From Bog-159 sp049511415 (GTDB taxonomy: Bacteria > Acidobacteriota > Terriglobia > Bryobacterales > Bryobacteraceae), in the NCBI GenBank assembly GCA_049511415.1, contig JBEKYC010000025.1, positions 1 through 64,000 on the forward strand: 64,000 nucleotides of DNA, written 5' to 3'. The position numbers were made by a program, and so were the translations under genes. Shown here in pieces: positions 1-9,226 of this stretch. How positions within the stretch are numbered: position 1 is the first letter of the stretch; each line of letters starts with the position of its first letter. Under the pieces are notes generated by a model. The model saw only the letters and a list, made by a program, of their open reading frames with translations. It was not told the DNA's origin and ran no database searches.

Positions 1-136
1 CGGGTCCGCATATTTCGGTCAGACAACCCTGCGGAAGGCCGCCGGTGAGCGCATCCACTTCCGCCACACCGGCCGGACATACCTCCGCTGCGTTCACTTT
101 GAATGCAAAATCCCGGCCCAGCACCACGGCAGCCAT
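1..136 (-). CDS. RecA/ImuA-like recombinase-family protein, 5' end only
   Basis: The first 45 codons of a minus-strand gene run off the left edge of the window. The reading begins ATG at 134-136, preceded by an AAAAGG ribosome binding site on the minus strand. The peptide contains VDALTGGLPQGCLTEICGP, which resembles the region just before the Walker A loop in ImuA/RecA-like proteins (ALTGGLPRG...TEICGP). That family works with ImuB and DnaE2 in error-prone repair in many bacteria. The Walker A motif itself lies outside the window, so the family call rests on a short stretch. The gene is divergent from the TonB receptor at 266. Confidence 0.5.
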   Translation of the reverse strand, partial: MAAVVLGRDFAFKVNAAEVCPAGVAEVDALTGGLPQGCLTEICGP

Positions 137-204
137 ATTCGCCTTTTCTTCGCCATCACTATAATTTTGCAGAATTGCGTGGCGGGTGTCAAGCCTGAAA
201 GTCC

Positions 205-233
205 TTGCCGGGGAGTCTGCTTGCGATTACAAT
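205..233 (+). promoter_or_regulatory. Candidate sigma-70 type promoter of the TonB receptor
   Basis: TTGCCG at 205-210 and TACAAT at 228-233 are separated by 17 bases. They lie 33 bases before the ATG at 266, which has a GGGAGGA ribosome binding site at 254-260. The match is by eye only. Confidence 0.4.
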
Positions 234-265
234 GTTCCAACTCGCAAGTGTAAGGGAGGAATTGT

Positions 266-3200
266 ATGCGTCTTCGCTACAGCACGATTATTTTGATCGC
301 GGTATGTCTCATCGCCGTTCCCCTATTGGCGCAGAATACCGGCTCCATCACGGGGACGGTTCGGGACGCCACCGGCGCCGTGCTTCCGGGCGCGGAGGTT
401 TCGGTTGTCAACGTGGGCACCGGGGTCGCATTGAAGGCTAAGACCAACAGCGATGGCGATTTTCTGGTGATGTGGTGCTGCGCGTGGGCCAGAAGGCGCG
501 TCTGGATGCCAGCCTGGAAGTCGGACAGATCACCTCCGAAATCAGTGTGCAGGGCACGGCGGTCGCGCAAGTTGAAACGCAGTCCTCGGAGATCTCGGGC
601 GTAGTCACGCAAAAAGAAATCAGCCAACTCGTGCTCAACGGCCGCAATTTCACGCAACTCGTTACCCTGGTTCCCGGCGTCAGCAATCAGACCGGGCAGG
701 ATGAGGGCGTTGTAGGTGTCGCCGGCAACGTATCTTACGCCGTCAACGGGGGCCGGGTCGAGTACAACAACTGGGAGATCGACGGCGGCGATAACATGGA
801 CAATGGAAGCAACGATACTCTGAACGTCTACCCCAACGTGGATGCCATCGCCGAGGTGAAAGTGATGACATCCAACTACGGCGCCCAATATGGCAGGAAC
901 GGGTCGGCGACGATTGAGACGGTGACCAAATCGGGCACGAAGGACTTCCATGGGGATGTGTTCGAATTCCTCCGCAACGACGACTTCAATGCGCGGAACT
1001 ACTTCTCATACACCGCGCCGCTGGTGCCCGAGTACAAGAAAAACGACTTCGGCGGCACTATCGGCGGTCCGGTTTATATTCCTGGCCACTACAACAAGAA
1101 TAAAGATAAGACATTCTTCTTCTTTTCCGAGGAAGTCCGGCGGGAAATTGTTCCGGGTGGCATTTTCACCGGGCAGGTTCCTTCGGCGCAGGAGCGGCAA
1201 GGCAACTTTTCGGATGTCTGTCCGGAATCCACGTCCAATGGGCCCAGCTTCGCGGATTGTCCGGTGAACCCGGCGACGGGGACCTACTATCCGAACAATA
1301 CCGTTCCGGTGGATAACAACGCCAAGGATTTGCTGGCACTGCTGCCGATGCCGAACCTGCCCAACAACTACTACAGTTCCGCGCCTGCTCTGCCTACGCA
1401 CTGGCACCAGGAACTGTTCCGCATCGATGAGAATTTCACCGACAAAGTGCGCATGTTCTTCCGCTTTATTCATGATTCCTGGACCCAGACGGAGCCGACG
1501 CCCGAGTGGGGCAACGGCGCTTCCTTTCCTACCGTGCAGACCAACTTCGTGGGACCGGGCGTGAGCCTGGTCGCCAATCTCACGGCCAATGTATCGCCGA
1601 CTCTGCTGAACGAATTTACGTTCAGCTATACGACCGACCACATATTCCTGGATGCCATCGGTCCGGTGGCCCGCCCGTCCGACTTTAATATGACGGGCCT
1701 GTACAACAACGGCTTCGGCGGACTGCTGCCGGCCGTGGGTGTAGCGGGCGGCGTAAACTACGATACCGGCGGCTTCGCGCTCGACACCGGCTACTTTCCC
1801 TGGAACAATGCGAATCCGACTTATACTTACAAGGACCAGCTCACCAAGATCATGGGCGGGCACAACTTGTATTTTGGGGTTTACATTGTGGCCGCGGAGA
1901 AAAACGAAGAAAACAGCCCGTACATACAGGGCATCCTGGGATTCGACAATACCGATTCGGCAATCAGCACTGGCAACGCGTTCGCGGACATGCTCACGGG
2001 CCAGATCGCGAGCTACTACCAGGTCAATACGAAGACCAAATATTACAACCGGTACAAGATCGCGGAGCCTTACTTCCAGGACGATTGGCACGCCACCAAG
2101 AGGCTGACATTGAACCTGGGGCTGCGCGTGAGCATGTTTGGGACCTACCGCGAGAAATACCACCAGGCATATAATTTTGATCCGGCCGCGTACCAGCTTT
2201 CCGCGGCTCCGCAACTGGATGTCGATGGCTCGGCGACCGGGCAGGCCGGTGCCATCATCCCCGGCACGGGGAATCCCTACAACGGGCTCGTGCAGTGCGG
2301 TGTCGACGGCGTCCCGGCGGGCTGCATGAAAGGCCATCTATTCAATCCAGCGCCCCGGGTGGGCTTTGCCTTTGATCCCTTCGGCGACGGGAAGACTTCC
2401 ATTCGCGGCGGCTACGGCATCTTCTATGAACACACCAACGGCAACGAGGGCAACTCCGAGTCGCTGGAAGGCAGCGCGCCCCTGGTGCTGAGTTCCACGC
2501 AGTACAACATATCCGGCTACACCAACATCGGCGGCGCCGGCGTGCAGTTCCCCCTGGGTGTCACGGCGATTCCCACGAAGGCGATCTGGCCATACATGCA
2601 GCAGTGGAATCTCAATGTGCAGCGCGAGATCAGCAAGGGAACCGTGATGAGCGTGGCGTACGTAGGCAGCAAAGGCACGCACCTCTCGCTGCAGCGCGAT
2701 ATCAATCAACTGTATCCCATCAGCTCGTCACAGAATCCATATCCGGCGGGGCTGGCCATGCAGGGTCCAGCGACCCTGCCTTCGGGGGTAACCATTCCGG
2801 GAGATTGCGCCAACGGCACGGTGAACGGAGTGACGCCCACGGGCGCGGCTCTCAACCAGTTCAACGTCGCTTGCGGCGGCGATCCGGACTTCTACCGCCC
2901 GTACCAGGGATACGGTTCCATCACGTCTCTGGAGCCGCAGGCCAATTCGATTTACAACGCTCTGCAAGTTGCGGCTCACAGACACGTGGGCCGGCTGAGC
3001 CTGGACTTGGCATACACCTGGAGCCACTCGTTCGACGACTCGTCGGACCGTTATGACGGCAACTTCGTGGACGCCTACAACCTGGCCTTGACCCGCGCCA
3101 GTTCGAATTTCGATCAGCGCCAGCTCCTGAACATCGGTTACGTCTACGATCTGCCGATCTTCCAGAATCTGGGATTGGCGCACACGCTGCTGGGCGGCTG

Positions 3201-3714
3201 GCAGATTTCCGGAATCACCACCTTTCAGACCGGCACGCCGTTCAGCGTGGTGGATGGATTGTATAACGCCGGTGTGGGCAATGGCACAGGGATTGGCTCT
3301 TACCTCGACCAAGTCGGCAATGCGAATGCGATTCCTACCTTGTCCGCCAGTCCCGCCGGCGTGTATGGGCCGCTATTGTTCAATCCAGCGGCCTTCGCGG
3401 CTCCGCAAGGCTTGAGCTTTGGCACCGCCGGCCGGAACTCCCTGAACAACCCCGCACGGACAAACTTCGATATGGGACTCTTCAAGCACTTTGCTTTCAC
3501 CGAGGCGAGGGGTTTGGAATTTCGGGCGGAAGCCTACAACATCTTCAATCACACGCAGTGGAGCGGTGTCAATGGCGGGACCAGTTGCTTCGGCCTGTCG
3601 AGCGACGGCGCCTCGGCAGGGGATGCGGGCTGTTATGCCAATAACAACTTTCTGCGGCCGGGCGGCGCCCACAATCCGCGCATCCTGCAGCTTGGGATGA
3701 AGTTCCTGTTCTGA
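266..3714 (+). pseudogene. Oar-like TonB-dependent outer membrane receptor, frameshifted near 470
   Basis: An N-terminal part (266 to about 469) encodes a signal peptide and the start of a carboxypeptidase-regulatory (Cna-B-like) domain, GSITGTVRDATGAVLPGAEV onward. The rest, including the plug (VLNGRNF), a long beta-barrel and the terminal LQLGMKFLF, lies in another frame from 472 to 3714. At the junction the reading goes from ...SDGDFLV directly to DVVLRVGQ. The 20-25 residues that normally finish the regulatory domain are absent, and the missing length must be 3n+1 bases. The piece starting at GTG 472 has no signal peptide and is unlikely to be a functional start. So this is a receptor inactivated by a short deletion, or a sequencing/assembly error. 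Substrate unknown. Confidence 0.8.
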
Positions 3715-3753
3715 GGCGACACGCCGCGTCCCCAGGGCTGTTATTCTGGCCGT

Positions 3754-4500
3754 ATGGACGAGGAGCAGCTCCGGCAGTTGTTCGAGCAGGTGCGCGCGGG
3801 CGCGGTGGATGTCGATAGCGCGCTGCATCGCCTGCGGCATATGCCCTTTGAAGATCTGGGCTTCGCCAAGGTGGATCACCACCGTGCGCTGCGCCATGGC
3901 ATGCCGGAAGTGATCTTCGGCAAGGGAAAAACGGCGGATCAGATCATCGCCATCGCCGGAGCGCTGCTGGAAAACTGCAAGAACGTGCTCATCACGCGCG
4001 CGGAGCCGGAAACGGCCGCGCGCGTGACCGCCCGATTCGAGTCGGCCGAATACTTTCCGCTTTCCGGCGCCATACGCTTCTGGCGCGAGCGGAGCATTCG
4101 CGGCAAGGGCAAGATCGCGGTGGTATGCGCCGGCACCAGCGACATTCCGGTGGCGGAAGAAGCGCAGGTCACCGCGGAAGTGATGGGCAATGCGGTGGAC
4201 GCCATACACGATGTCGGCGTGGCAGGCATCCATCGGCTGATGAGCCATCGGGACCGGCTGATGGATGCGCGCGTGGTGGTGGTGTGCGCGGGCATGGAGG
4301 GCGCGCTCCCGAGCGTGGTCGGCGGCATGGTGTCGTGCCCGGTGATCGCAGTGCCGACCAGCATCGGCTACGGCGCCAGCTTTCACGGTCTGGCCGCGCT
4401 GTTGGGGATGCTGACGAGTTGCGCGAGCAACGTGGCGGTAGTCAATATCGACAATGGCTTCGGCGCGGGCTACGTGGCGAGTCTGATCAACTTCGGGTAA
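3754..4500 (+). CDS. larB: LarB, pyridinium-3,5-biscarboxylic acid mononucleotide synthase
   Basis: 248 residues, the full length expected for LarB. The family carboxylates and hydrolyses nicotinic acid adenine dinucleotide as the first step in making the nickel-pincer cofactor of lactate racemase-type enzymes. The C-terminal half is the PurE-like domain, with AGTSDIPVAEEA around residue 129, VCAGMEGALPSVVGG around 179, and the glycine-rich tail VVNIDNGFGAGYVA. The start at 3754 follows the TonB receptor by about 40 bases on the same strand. larC, larE and larA are not in the window, so partner genes must be elsewhere if the cofactor is made. Confidence 0.93.
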   Translation: MDEEQLRQLFEQVRAGAVDVDSALHRLRHMPFEDLGFAKVDHHRALRHGMPEVIFGKGKTADQIIAIAGALLENCKNVLITRAEPETAARVTARFESAEYFPLSGAIRFWRERSIRGKGKIAVVCAGTSDIPVAEEAQVTAEVMGNAVDAIHDVGVAGIHRLMSHRDRLMDARVVVVCAGMEGALPSVVGGMVSCPVIAVPTSIGYGASFHGLAALLGMLTSCASNVAVVNIDNGFGAGYVASLINFG

Positions 4501-4514
4501 GACGAGCGCAGGCG

Positions 4515-4685
4515 TCAGTCGTACGCCGAGGCGCGATCGGCATGGATGGACAAGAGGCGCAAGTAATCGCTCTCGCGGCAGTCGATTGCGCGCATTCTCT
4601 GCGTAATGCGAAAGCTGTAGATGCGCTGTCCCGACGGACCTTTTCGCGATAGGATCGCTTCCCAATGCAGGCCCAGAATGCGCAA
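4515..4685 (-). CDS. Small RelE/ParE-toxin-like or conserved hypothetical protein
   Basis: A 56-residue reading that starts with TTG at 4683-4685, preceded 7 bases upstream by GGAG on the minus strand. The C-terminal pattern RIYSFRITQRMRAI...YLRLLSIHADRASAY resembles the end of small RelE/ParE-like proteins, where a basic strand is followed by LxxLSxHxDHDSAY. The frame stays open further upstream, but that upstream part looks non-coding. It partners with the remnant at 4708-4920. The toxin family call is tentative: the protein is short for RelE and may be a truncated copy. Confidence 0.4.
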   Translation of the reverse strand: MRILGLHWEAILSRKGPSGQRIYSFRITQRMRAIDCRESDYLRLLSIHADRASAYD

Positions 4686-4707
4686 TATGTCACTCCGCCC
4701 GGTATGG

Positions 4708-4920
4708 CTAACGCTTTCTTTTAGTTTTACGCTCGATCTCGGCAAGATTCGACGCCGTGGGTGGATGGCGCTCAGCCCGGGCGATCGCCCGGCCCAGTTT
4801 GTCGCGGACCGCAGGGGAGTGCAGCACATCTCATTTTCCGGGATGATTTGGACCGACAACCACACGCCAGACTCAATTTCCTCGACCGTCACCGAACGCC
4901 CCCGCGTTCTCTTTGCCGAT
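4708..4920 (-). pseudogene. Possible antitoxin-like small gene, split across two frames
   Basis: Two protein-like segments follow each other on the minus strand in different frames. The first, VTVEEIESGVWLSVQIIPENE, lies at roughly 4835-4897. The second, SPAVRDKLGRAIARAERHPP and on to a lysine-rich tail ending KTKRKR, lies at 4708-4827 and could start at GTG 4825-4827. The arrangement, a small helical basic-tailed protein just before a RelE-like reading, suggests a toxin-antitoxin pair in which the antitoxin is frameshifted or only its C-terminal half is expressed. Recognition is weak. Confidence 0.3.
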
Positions 4921-4974
4921 TGAGATCTGGCCGCTGGAACCAATGGTTTGATAGCATGAACGCATGACCGCGGC

Positions 4975-6405
4975 CTAGCCTACTCCCGGCGGCTTGCGCT
5001 TGTGCCAATCGGTGCGGCCTTGCAATTCCCGGCCGACCGCGAGCAGGGTGTTCTCCGAGAACGGAAGACCAACCAACTGTATACCCAGAGGCAGGTCACC
5101 GGCGAAACCGCACGGCAGGGATAATGCGGGCATGCCGGCCAGATTGCCGGCTGGGATCAGGGCCGTGAGGCCCGCATCCTTCGGCACGGTGCGGTCCGGA
5201 TGCTGGTCCAGCGGCTCGTTGATATTCGGCGCCACAGTCAAACGGCTCGGAGCCACCAACAGATCGACGTCCGCGAAGAGCTTAAAGATCGCATCCCGCG
5301 CCACGCGGCGCACGCGCATGGCTTTCAAGTAAACGTGCGCGGGAATCTCGAGCCCGGCCTTCAGGCCCGCGATCTGTTTCTGATCCGCGAGCTCCTCGAC
5401 CTTGCCGCCGGCGATGAGAGGCTCAAAAACCGATGCGGCATCCGATGCGATGATGGAAGCGATCATCGGACCATAGGGAAAGTCCGGCAATCGGGTTTCC
5501 ACCATGGTCACGCCCAGGCTGCGCACTACTTCCAGTGCCTTTTGAAATGCGGGACGCGCCGCTTCCTCCGGCCACTCCGCGAAATCTCCCGGCGCGAAAC
5601 CGATCCGCAACTCGCGCATCTGGCGCGCATATTGCGGCGTATAGTAGAAGCTCTTGCCGGACGAACCTGGATCCTGCCGGTCGCCTCCGGCAATTTCTTG
5701 CAGCACCAGGCCGCAGTCATCGGCCGAACGGCAAAACGGCCCGAGCTTATCCAAGGTCCAGGAAAGCGGCATGGCGCCATAGCGAGAAACCAAGCCGTAG
5801 GTAGGCCGCAAGGCGGTGACACCGCAGAAAGCCGCCGGGGTCAGGATGGATCCCGACGTCTCGGAACCAATCGCGAAGGGGACCAGACCCGCAGCCACGG
5901 CAATTGCCGGACCGCTCGACGATCCACCGGACCATCGGCTGCGGTCCCAAGGGTTCAATCCCGGTCCGGTAAGCGATGCCGAGGCGTAGCGATAGCCGGG
6001 ACCGCCGGCGAGTTCCACCATCGACAACTTGCCTATTAGCAGCGCGCCGGCGCTTTCGAGCTTGCGGACCAAACTGGCGTCGTAATCGAACACTTGAGCG
6101 GCATAGGGCTGGGCGCCCCAGGTAGTGGGCAGACCCGCGACGCTCAAGAGATCCTTCACGCCATAGGGAACGCCCTGCAAGGGGCCGCGCAACCGGCCCC
6201 GCTTGATCTCGTCGTCCACGGCCTTGGCCTGCCGGATGGCACGCTCGGTGAGCGGCAAAGCCAGCGCATTGTAGCGTGGACCGAGGGCTTCGAGGCGGGC
6301 GCCAAACGCGCGGACCAGATCGACTGCCGTGATCTCTTTTGCACGCAAATGGGCGCTGAGTTCCGAAATGGTGGCGAAGAAGAGCTGGTTGCGCGGCACC
6401 GCCAT
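4975..6405 (-). CDS. Amidase signature family hydrolase (GatA/AtzF-like)
   Basis: 476 residues. The amidase signature core is complete: Lys84 in GVKDLLS, the serine-rich GGSSSGPA segment around 160-167, and the ETSGS segment with Ser186, which together form the Ser-cisSer-Lys triad. The family hydrolyses carboxamides. The substrate cannot be told from sequence, and no gatB or gatC neighbours are present, so this is a stand-alone amidase rather than the tRNA amidotransferase subunit. It follows the small Tat-leader protein by 6 bases and aroDE by coupling, so the three probably form one transcript. Confidence 0.88.
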   Translation of the reverse strand: MAVPRNQLFFATISELSAHLRAKEITAVDLVRAFGARLEALGPRYNALALPLTERAIRQAKAVDDEIKRGRLRGPLQGVPYGVKDLLSVAGLPTTWGAQPYAAQVFDYDASLVRKLESAGALLIGKLSMVELAGGPGYRYASASLTGPGLNPWDRSRWSGGSSSGPAIAVAAGLVPFAIGSETSGSILTPAAFCGVTALRPTYGLVSRYGAMPLSWTLDKLGPFCRSADDCGLVLQEIAGGDRQDPGSSGKSFYYTPQYARQMRELRIGFAPGDFAEWPEEAARPAFQKALEVVRSLGVTMVETRLPDFPYGPMIASIIASDAASVFEPLIAGGKVEELADQKQIAGLKAGLEIPAHVYLKAMRVRRVARDAIFKLFADVDLLVAPSRLTVAPNINEPLDQHPDRTVPKDAGLTALIPAGNLAGMPALSLPCGFAGDLPLGIQLVGLPFSENTLLAVGRELQGRTDWHKRKPPGVG

Positions 6406-6411
6406 AACGCC

Positions 6412-6612
6412 TCAGGTGGTGAAATGGAACGCCGGCTCGGTTGCCATGGGGATGTCCGCTTTGGCCAGAGCTTCGCCGGTACGCTGGTTCTGCCGGCGCG
6501 CGGCATCGATTTCCGACTGGGGATTCGGCTGGGCCGATGGCGGAGTCTGGGCTGCAGCGGCCGTGGCCAGGATGGCGCCTGTCAATTGACGCCGGGTTAT
6601 TCCGCGTTTCAT
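6412..6612 (-). CDS. Small Tat-leader protein upstream of the amidase
   Basis: 66 residues starting at the ATG (6610-6612) that overlaps the aroDE stop by 4 bases (ATGA). This overlap decided the start over a longer in-frame extension. The N-terminus MKRGITRRQLTGAILATAAA is a twin-arginine-like leader with a short hydrophobic stretch. The rest is a proline/glutamine-rich linker, then a helix with ARRQNQRTGEALAK, ending AFHFTT. Similar tiny proteins are seen in front of amidases in related genomes. A role as partner or membrane anchor is an inference from position. Confidence 0.6.
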   Translation of the reverse strand: MKRGITRRQLTGAILATAAAAQTPPSAQPNPQSEIDAARRQNQRTGEALAKADIPMATEPAFHFTT

Positions 6613-8117
6613 GCGATGCAATTCAATGCCTCCAATGCGGCCTTTTCCATCACCGCACGCGGCGCCTGTTCGCCGGTCCAAAGCTCAAACTGCCGCACCG
6701 CCTGTTCGATGAACATCTGCATGCCGCGAATCACGGTGGCCCCCTGCTCCCGAGCCCGCCGCGCGAGCACGGTTTCGAGAGGATTATAAACCATGTCCAA
6801 TACTACGTCGGCCGGAATGCGATCGGGAAAGAAGCAGTCGTCGACATGCGGATACATACCCAAAGGCGTCGCATGCACGAGGGCGTCGAAATGGCGGCCG
6901 GCGAGTTGCTCGCTGAGTAACGGCTCCGCTCCGCAAATTTTTGCCAACGCTCTAACCCGGTCGGCATTACGTCCGACGAGCGTAATACGCGAGCCGGCAT
7001 CAGATAACGCACAAGCCGCGCTGCGCGCCGCTCCGCCATTACCGACAATGAGCACCGAGGCGTTGTGGAGACGCATCTCGCGCGTGAGGGGCACGGTCAC
7101 ACCCGCCGCATCCGTGTTTGCTCCGCGCCATTTGCCGGCCTTACGCCAAACCGTATTTACAGCGCCGATGCGGCGGGCCAGGGGGTCGACGACATCGAGA
7201 TAGCGCAGGATCTTCTGCTTATGGGGAATGGTGACGCTGAAGCCGGCCACGGGCAATCTTTCAGCCAGCCCGAAGAAGTCGCGCATTTGCGGCGGCGGAA
7301 CCAGGAAAGGCAGATAAACCGCTTCCATGCGCCGATATTGAAAGGCCCGGTTATGGACTGCCGGAGAGATGGAATGCCGAACAGGATCTGCGATAACGCC
7401 GTAGATCTTGCAGGAGCGGGATAGCTTTTCCACGCGATACAGGTGCCGCAATTGCCGCGCGCAAACCTGACCGGCGGCCGTTCCTTGCGATGCGGTCGGC
7501 GCCGCGTACGTATACATTCCGCCAAAAACAGGCGAAAGAACACGGCTGGGAAATCCTAACTCGCCCATCGCCAGTAAGACCAGGGGTGTGCGTGGGTGTG
7601 TCTTGCTCAGCGCCAAAACACGTCCATAGTCGGACGGTTTGCGGGCCGTGGTAACGACCTTGTAACAATCCGCGGGAATGCGCGTCATGCGGTTCAACAG
7701 GGCGTCCAGTTGCGGCGTCGCCTCGTAGTTGTGATACGAAACGACCAGGCGTGCGCGTCCGCGAAATTGGCCTAGCTTTGCCGCGGCCGGTTCGGCGCTC
7801 TCGATTTCCACATCCACGGCCTGCGCACCGGCGGCCACCGCCAGGTCCAGCACGCGCAATTCTTCTTCGATGCTGCCATTGAACTTGCCGCGGTTCTGAT
7901 GGCGGCGACAGGTTGCCAGCACCAGACAGTCAGGATATTCTTCGAGAAATGTGCGGATGGCGTTCGCGCCTTGCTCGGGGCGCGGCAGATAGTCCAGACG
8001 GAATTCGAGAAACGTCTCGCCCGCCTCGGCTTCCCGCCGCGCGTGCTCGAGCAGTCGATCCAAATCCGGAAAACCCAGCGCTATGCAGATGCGCGGGAGA
8101 GGCCTGGTCTGCGCCAT
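6609..8117 (-). CDS. aroDE: Bifunctional 3-dehydroquinate dehydratase / shikimate dehydrogenase
   Basis: 502 residues made of two enzymes of the shikimate pathway. Residues 1 to about 220 are type I 3-dehydroquinate dehydratase, with VVSYHNYE (catalytic His) and CYKVVTTA (Schiff-base Lys). From about 235 to the end is shikimate dehydrogenase, with HSISPAVHN, FSVTIPHK, AVNTVW, the GNGGAARSA nucleotide loop and ANTDAAG. Together they catalyse steps 3 and 4 toward aromatic amino acids. The fused form is known from plants and several bacteria including Acidobacteria. Its stop overlaps the start of the next gene. Confidence 0.95.
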   Translation of the reverse strand: MAQTRPLPRICIALGFPDLDRLLEHARREAEAGETFLEFRLDYLPRPEQGANAIRTFLEEYPDCLVLATCRRHQNRGKFNGSIEEELRVLDLAVAAGAQAVDVEIESAEPAAAKLGQFRGRARLVVSYHNYEATPQLDALLNRMTRIPADCYKVVTTARKPSDYGRVLALSKTHPRTPLVLLAMGELGFPSRVLSPVFGGMYTYAAPTASQGTAAGQVCARQLRHLYRVEKLSRSCKIYGVIADPVRHSISPAVHNRAFQYRRMEAVYLPFLVPPPQMRDFFGLAERLPVAGFSVTIPHKQKILRYLDVVDPLARRIGAVNTVWRKAGKWRGANTDAAGVTVPLTREMRLHNASVLIVGNGGAARSAACALSDAGSRITLVGRNADRVRALAKICGAEPLLSEQLAGRHFDALVHATPLGMYPHVDDCFFPDRIPADVVLDMVYNPLETVLARRAREQGATVIRGMQMFIEQAVRQFELWTGEQAPRAVMEKAALEALNCIA

Positions 8118-8170
8118 TCGGGAGTATTTAGCATATCACGCAGGAAACCGCCAAAAGTTTCTCCACCGAA

Positions 8171-9226
8171 CTAGTTCAAGTACTTTCTCACGTCCGGAAA
8201 AAGCAGGGACTTGATTTGCGGTTTGGCGAGATCGTTTCTGGTCACCACAGTGGCGCTCAGATCGATCGTTCTGGGCGGATCGACGCCGTGCAGCTTGTCC
8301 ACCAGCGTCTTGACCGCCTCATAACCCATACGGAAAGGATCCTGCGCCACCAGCGCGTCGATCGAGCCATCCTTGAGGTCCTGCACCAACTCCTCGCTGG
8401 CGTCGAACGCTACCAGTTTCACTTTGCCGGCCAGTCCGCGCGATTTGAGAGCCAGCGCCGCGCCCACCGAGCCGGGCTCGGCGGAGGCGAACATGCCGTC
8501 GAGCGACGGCTGAGCGGTCAAGAAGTTCTCCGTGGCCGCGACCGCTTTGGCGCGATCAGACATGGAGAACTGGCGCGCCACGATGTGCAGGTTCGGAAAC
8601 TCCTTTGTGAGGCAATCTTCGAATCCGGCCTCGCGATCCATAGTGGATTTGCTGCCTGGCGCGTGCATCAGCATAGCGATTTTGCCCTTGCCATTTAACA
8701 GTTCCGCCAGCTTACGCGCGGCCATTACTCCCGCCTGAACGTTGTTAGTGGCTAGAAAGGTTACATAGTTAGTGGAATCCACGCCCGAGTCAAATACAGT
8801 CACTGGGATGTGGGCTTGCGCGGCCCGATCCAGTGCGCCGCTCAAGGTTGTGCGATCCTGAGCGGCGACCGCCAGGCCATCCACCTGGCGCGCAATCATG
8901 GAATCCACGATCTGCACCTGCCGCGCGTAGTCCGTCTCGGTGGCGGGCCCGTTCCAGAGCACGTCGACCTGCAACTCGCGTCCCGCGGCGATGGCCCCCG
9001 CCTGCACGGAGACCCAGAAGAGGTGGGACGTGGCTTTGGGCACGACGGCGATGGTGGCGCGGTGAGCGCCGTGGCAGGAGGCGAGGAGAAGGAGCAGGAG
9101 AACTGACGCGGAGACGCGGAGACACGGAGACGCGGAGATATCACCGTATCGACCATTCGTCCGGCTTTGAGAGCATTCTGACCAGACGGCCGATGATGTT
9201 GTCATAGACATGATCCAATTCTTCAA
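8171..9226 (-). CDS. Ribose/autoinducer-2-type periplasmic sugar-binding lipoprotein
   Basis: A type 1 periplasmic binding protein of about 300 mature residues. The fold begins ATIAVVPKATSHLFW, with the hinge FDSGVDSTNYVTFLATNN and GMFASAEPGSVGAALAL further on. A lipoprotein signal LLLLLLASC precedes it, with Cys at the lipobox. No permease or ATPase gene is adjacent. The N-terminus is odd: the residues before the hydrophobic core (SASPCLRVSAS) are encoded by the 8-bp tandem array at 9105-9137. All ATG starts in this frame lie inside the neighbouring S23 gene. The native start has probably been replaced, so the start coordinate is uncertain. Confidence 0.82.
   Translation of the reverse strand: MKNWIMSMTTSSAVWSECSQSRTNGRYGDISASPCLRVSASVLLLLLLASCHGAHRATIAVVPKATSHLFWVSVQAGAIAAGRELQVDVLWNGPATETDYARQVQIVDSMIARQVDGLAVAAQDRTTLSGALDRAAQAHIPVTVFDSGVDSTNYVTFLATNNVQAGVMAARKLAELLNGKGKIAMLMHAPGSKSTMDREAGFEDCLTKEFPNLHIVARQFSMSDRAKAVAATENFLTAQPSLDGMFASAEPGSVGAALALKSRGLAGKVKLVAFDASEELVQDLKDGSIDALVAQDPFRMGYEAVKTLVDKLHGVDPPRTIDLSATVVTRNDLAKPQIKSLLFPDVRKYLN
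9105..9137 (+). repeat. 8-bp tandem array, left arm of an inverted pair
   Basis: Four consecutive 8-base units, gacgcgga, gacgcgga, gacacgga and gacgcgga, plus one further g. The array is the inverted counterpart of the one at 9519-9551, on the other side of the S23 gene. It encodes part of the N-terminus of the sugar-binding lipoprotein on the minus strand. Confidence 0.85.

Noticed and set aside
1006..2337. Long open minus-strand frame opposite the first TonB receptor
   Set aside because: High-GC antisense shadow: no protein family pattern, and the opposite strand is a clear receptor barrel. Similar long shadows at 15989-17413, 17938-19308, 23179-24495, 41186-42652, 46198-47487 and 51019-52596 were discarded for the same reason.
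8790..9207. Arginine/serine-rich open frames across the 8-bp arrays
   Set aside because: They are translations of the repeat and of the opposite strand of the lipoprotein gene, not independent proteins.
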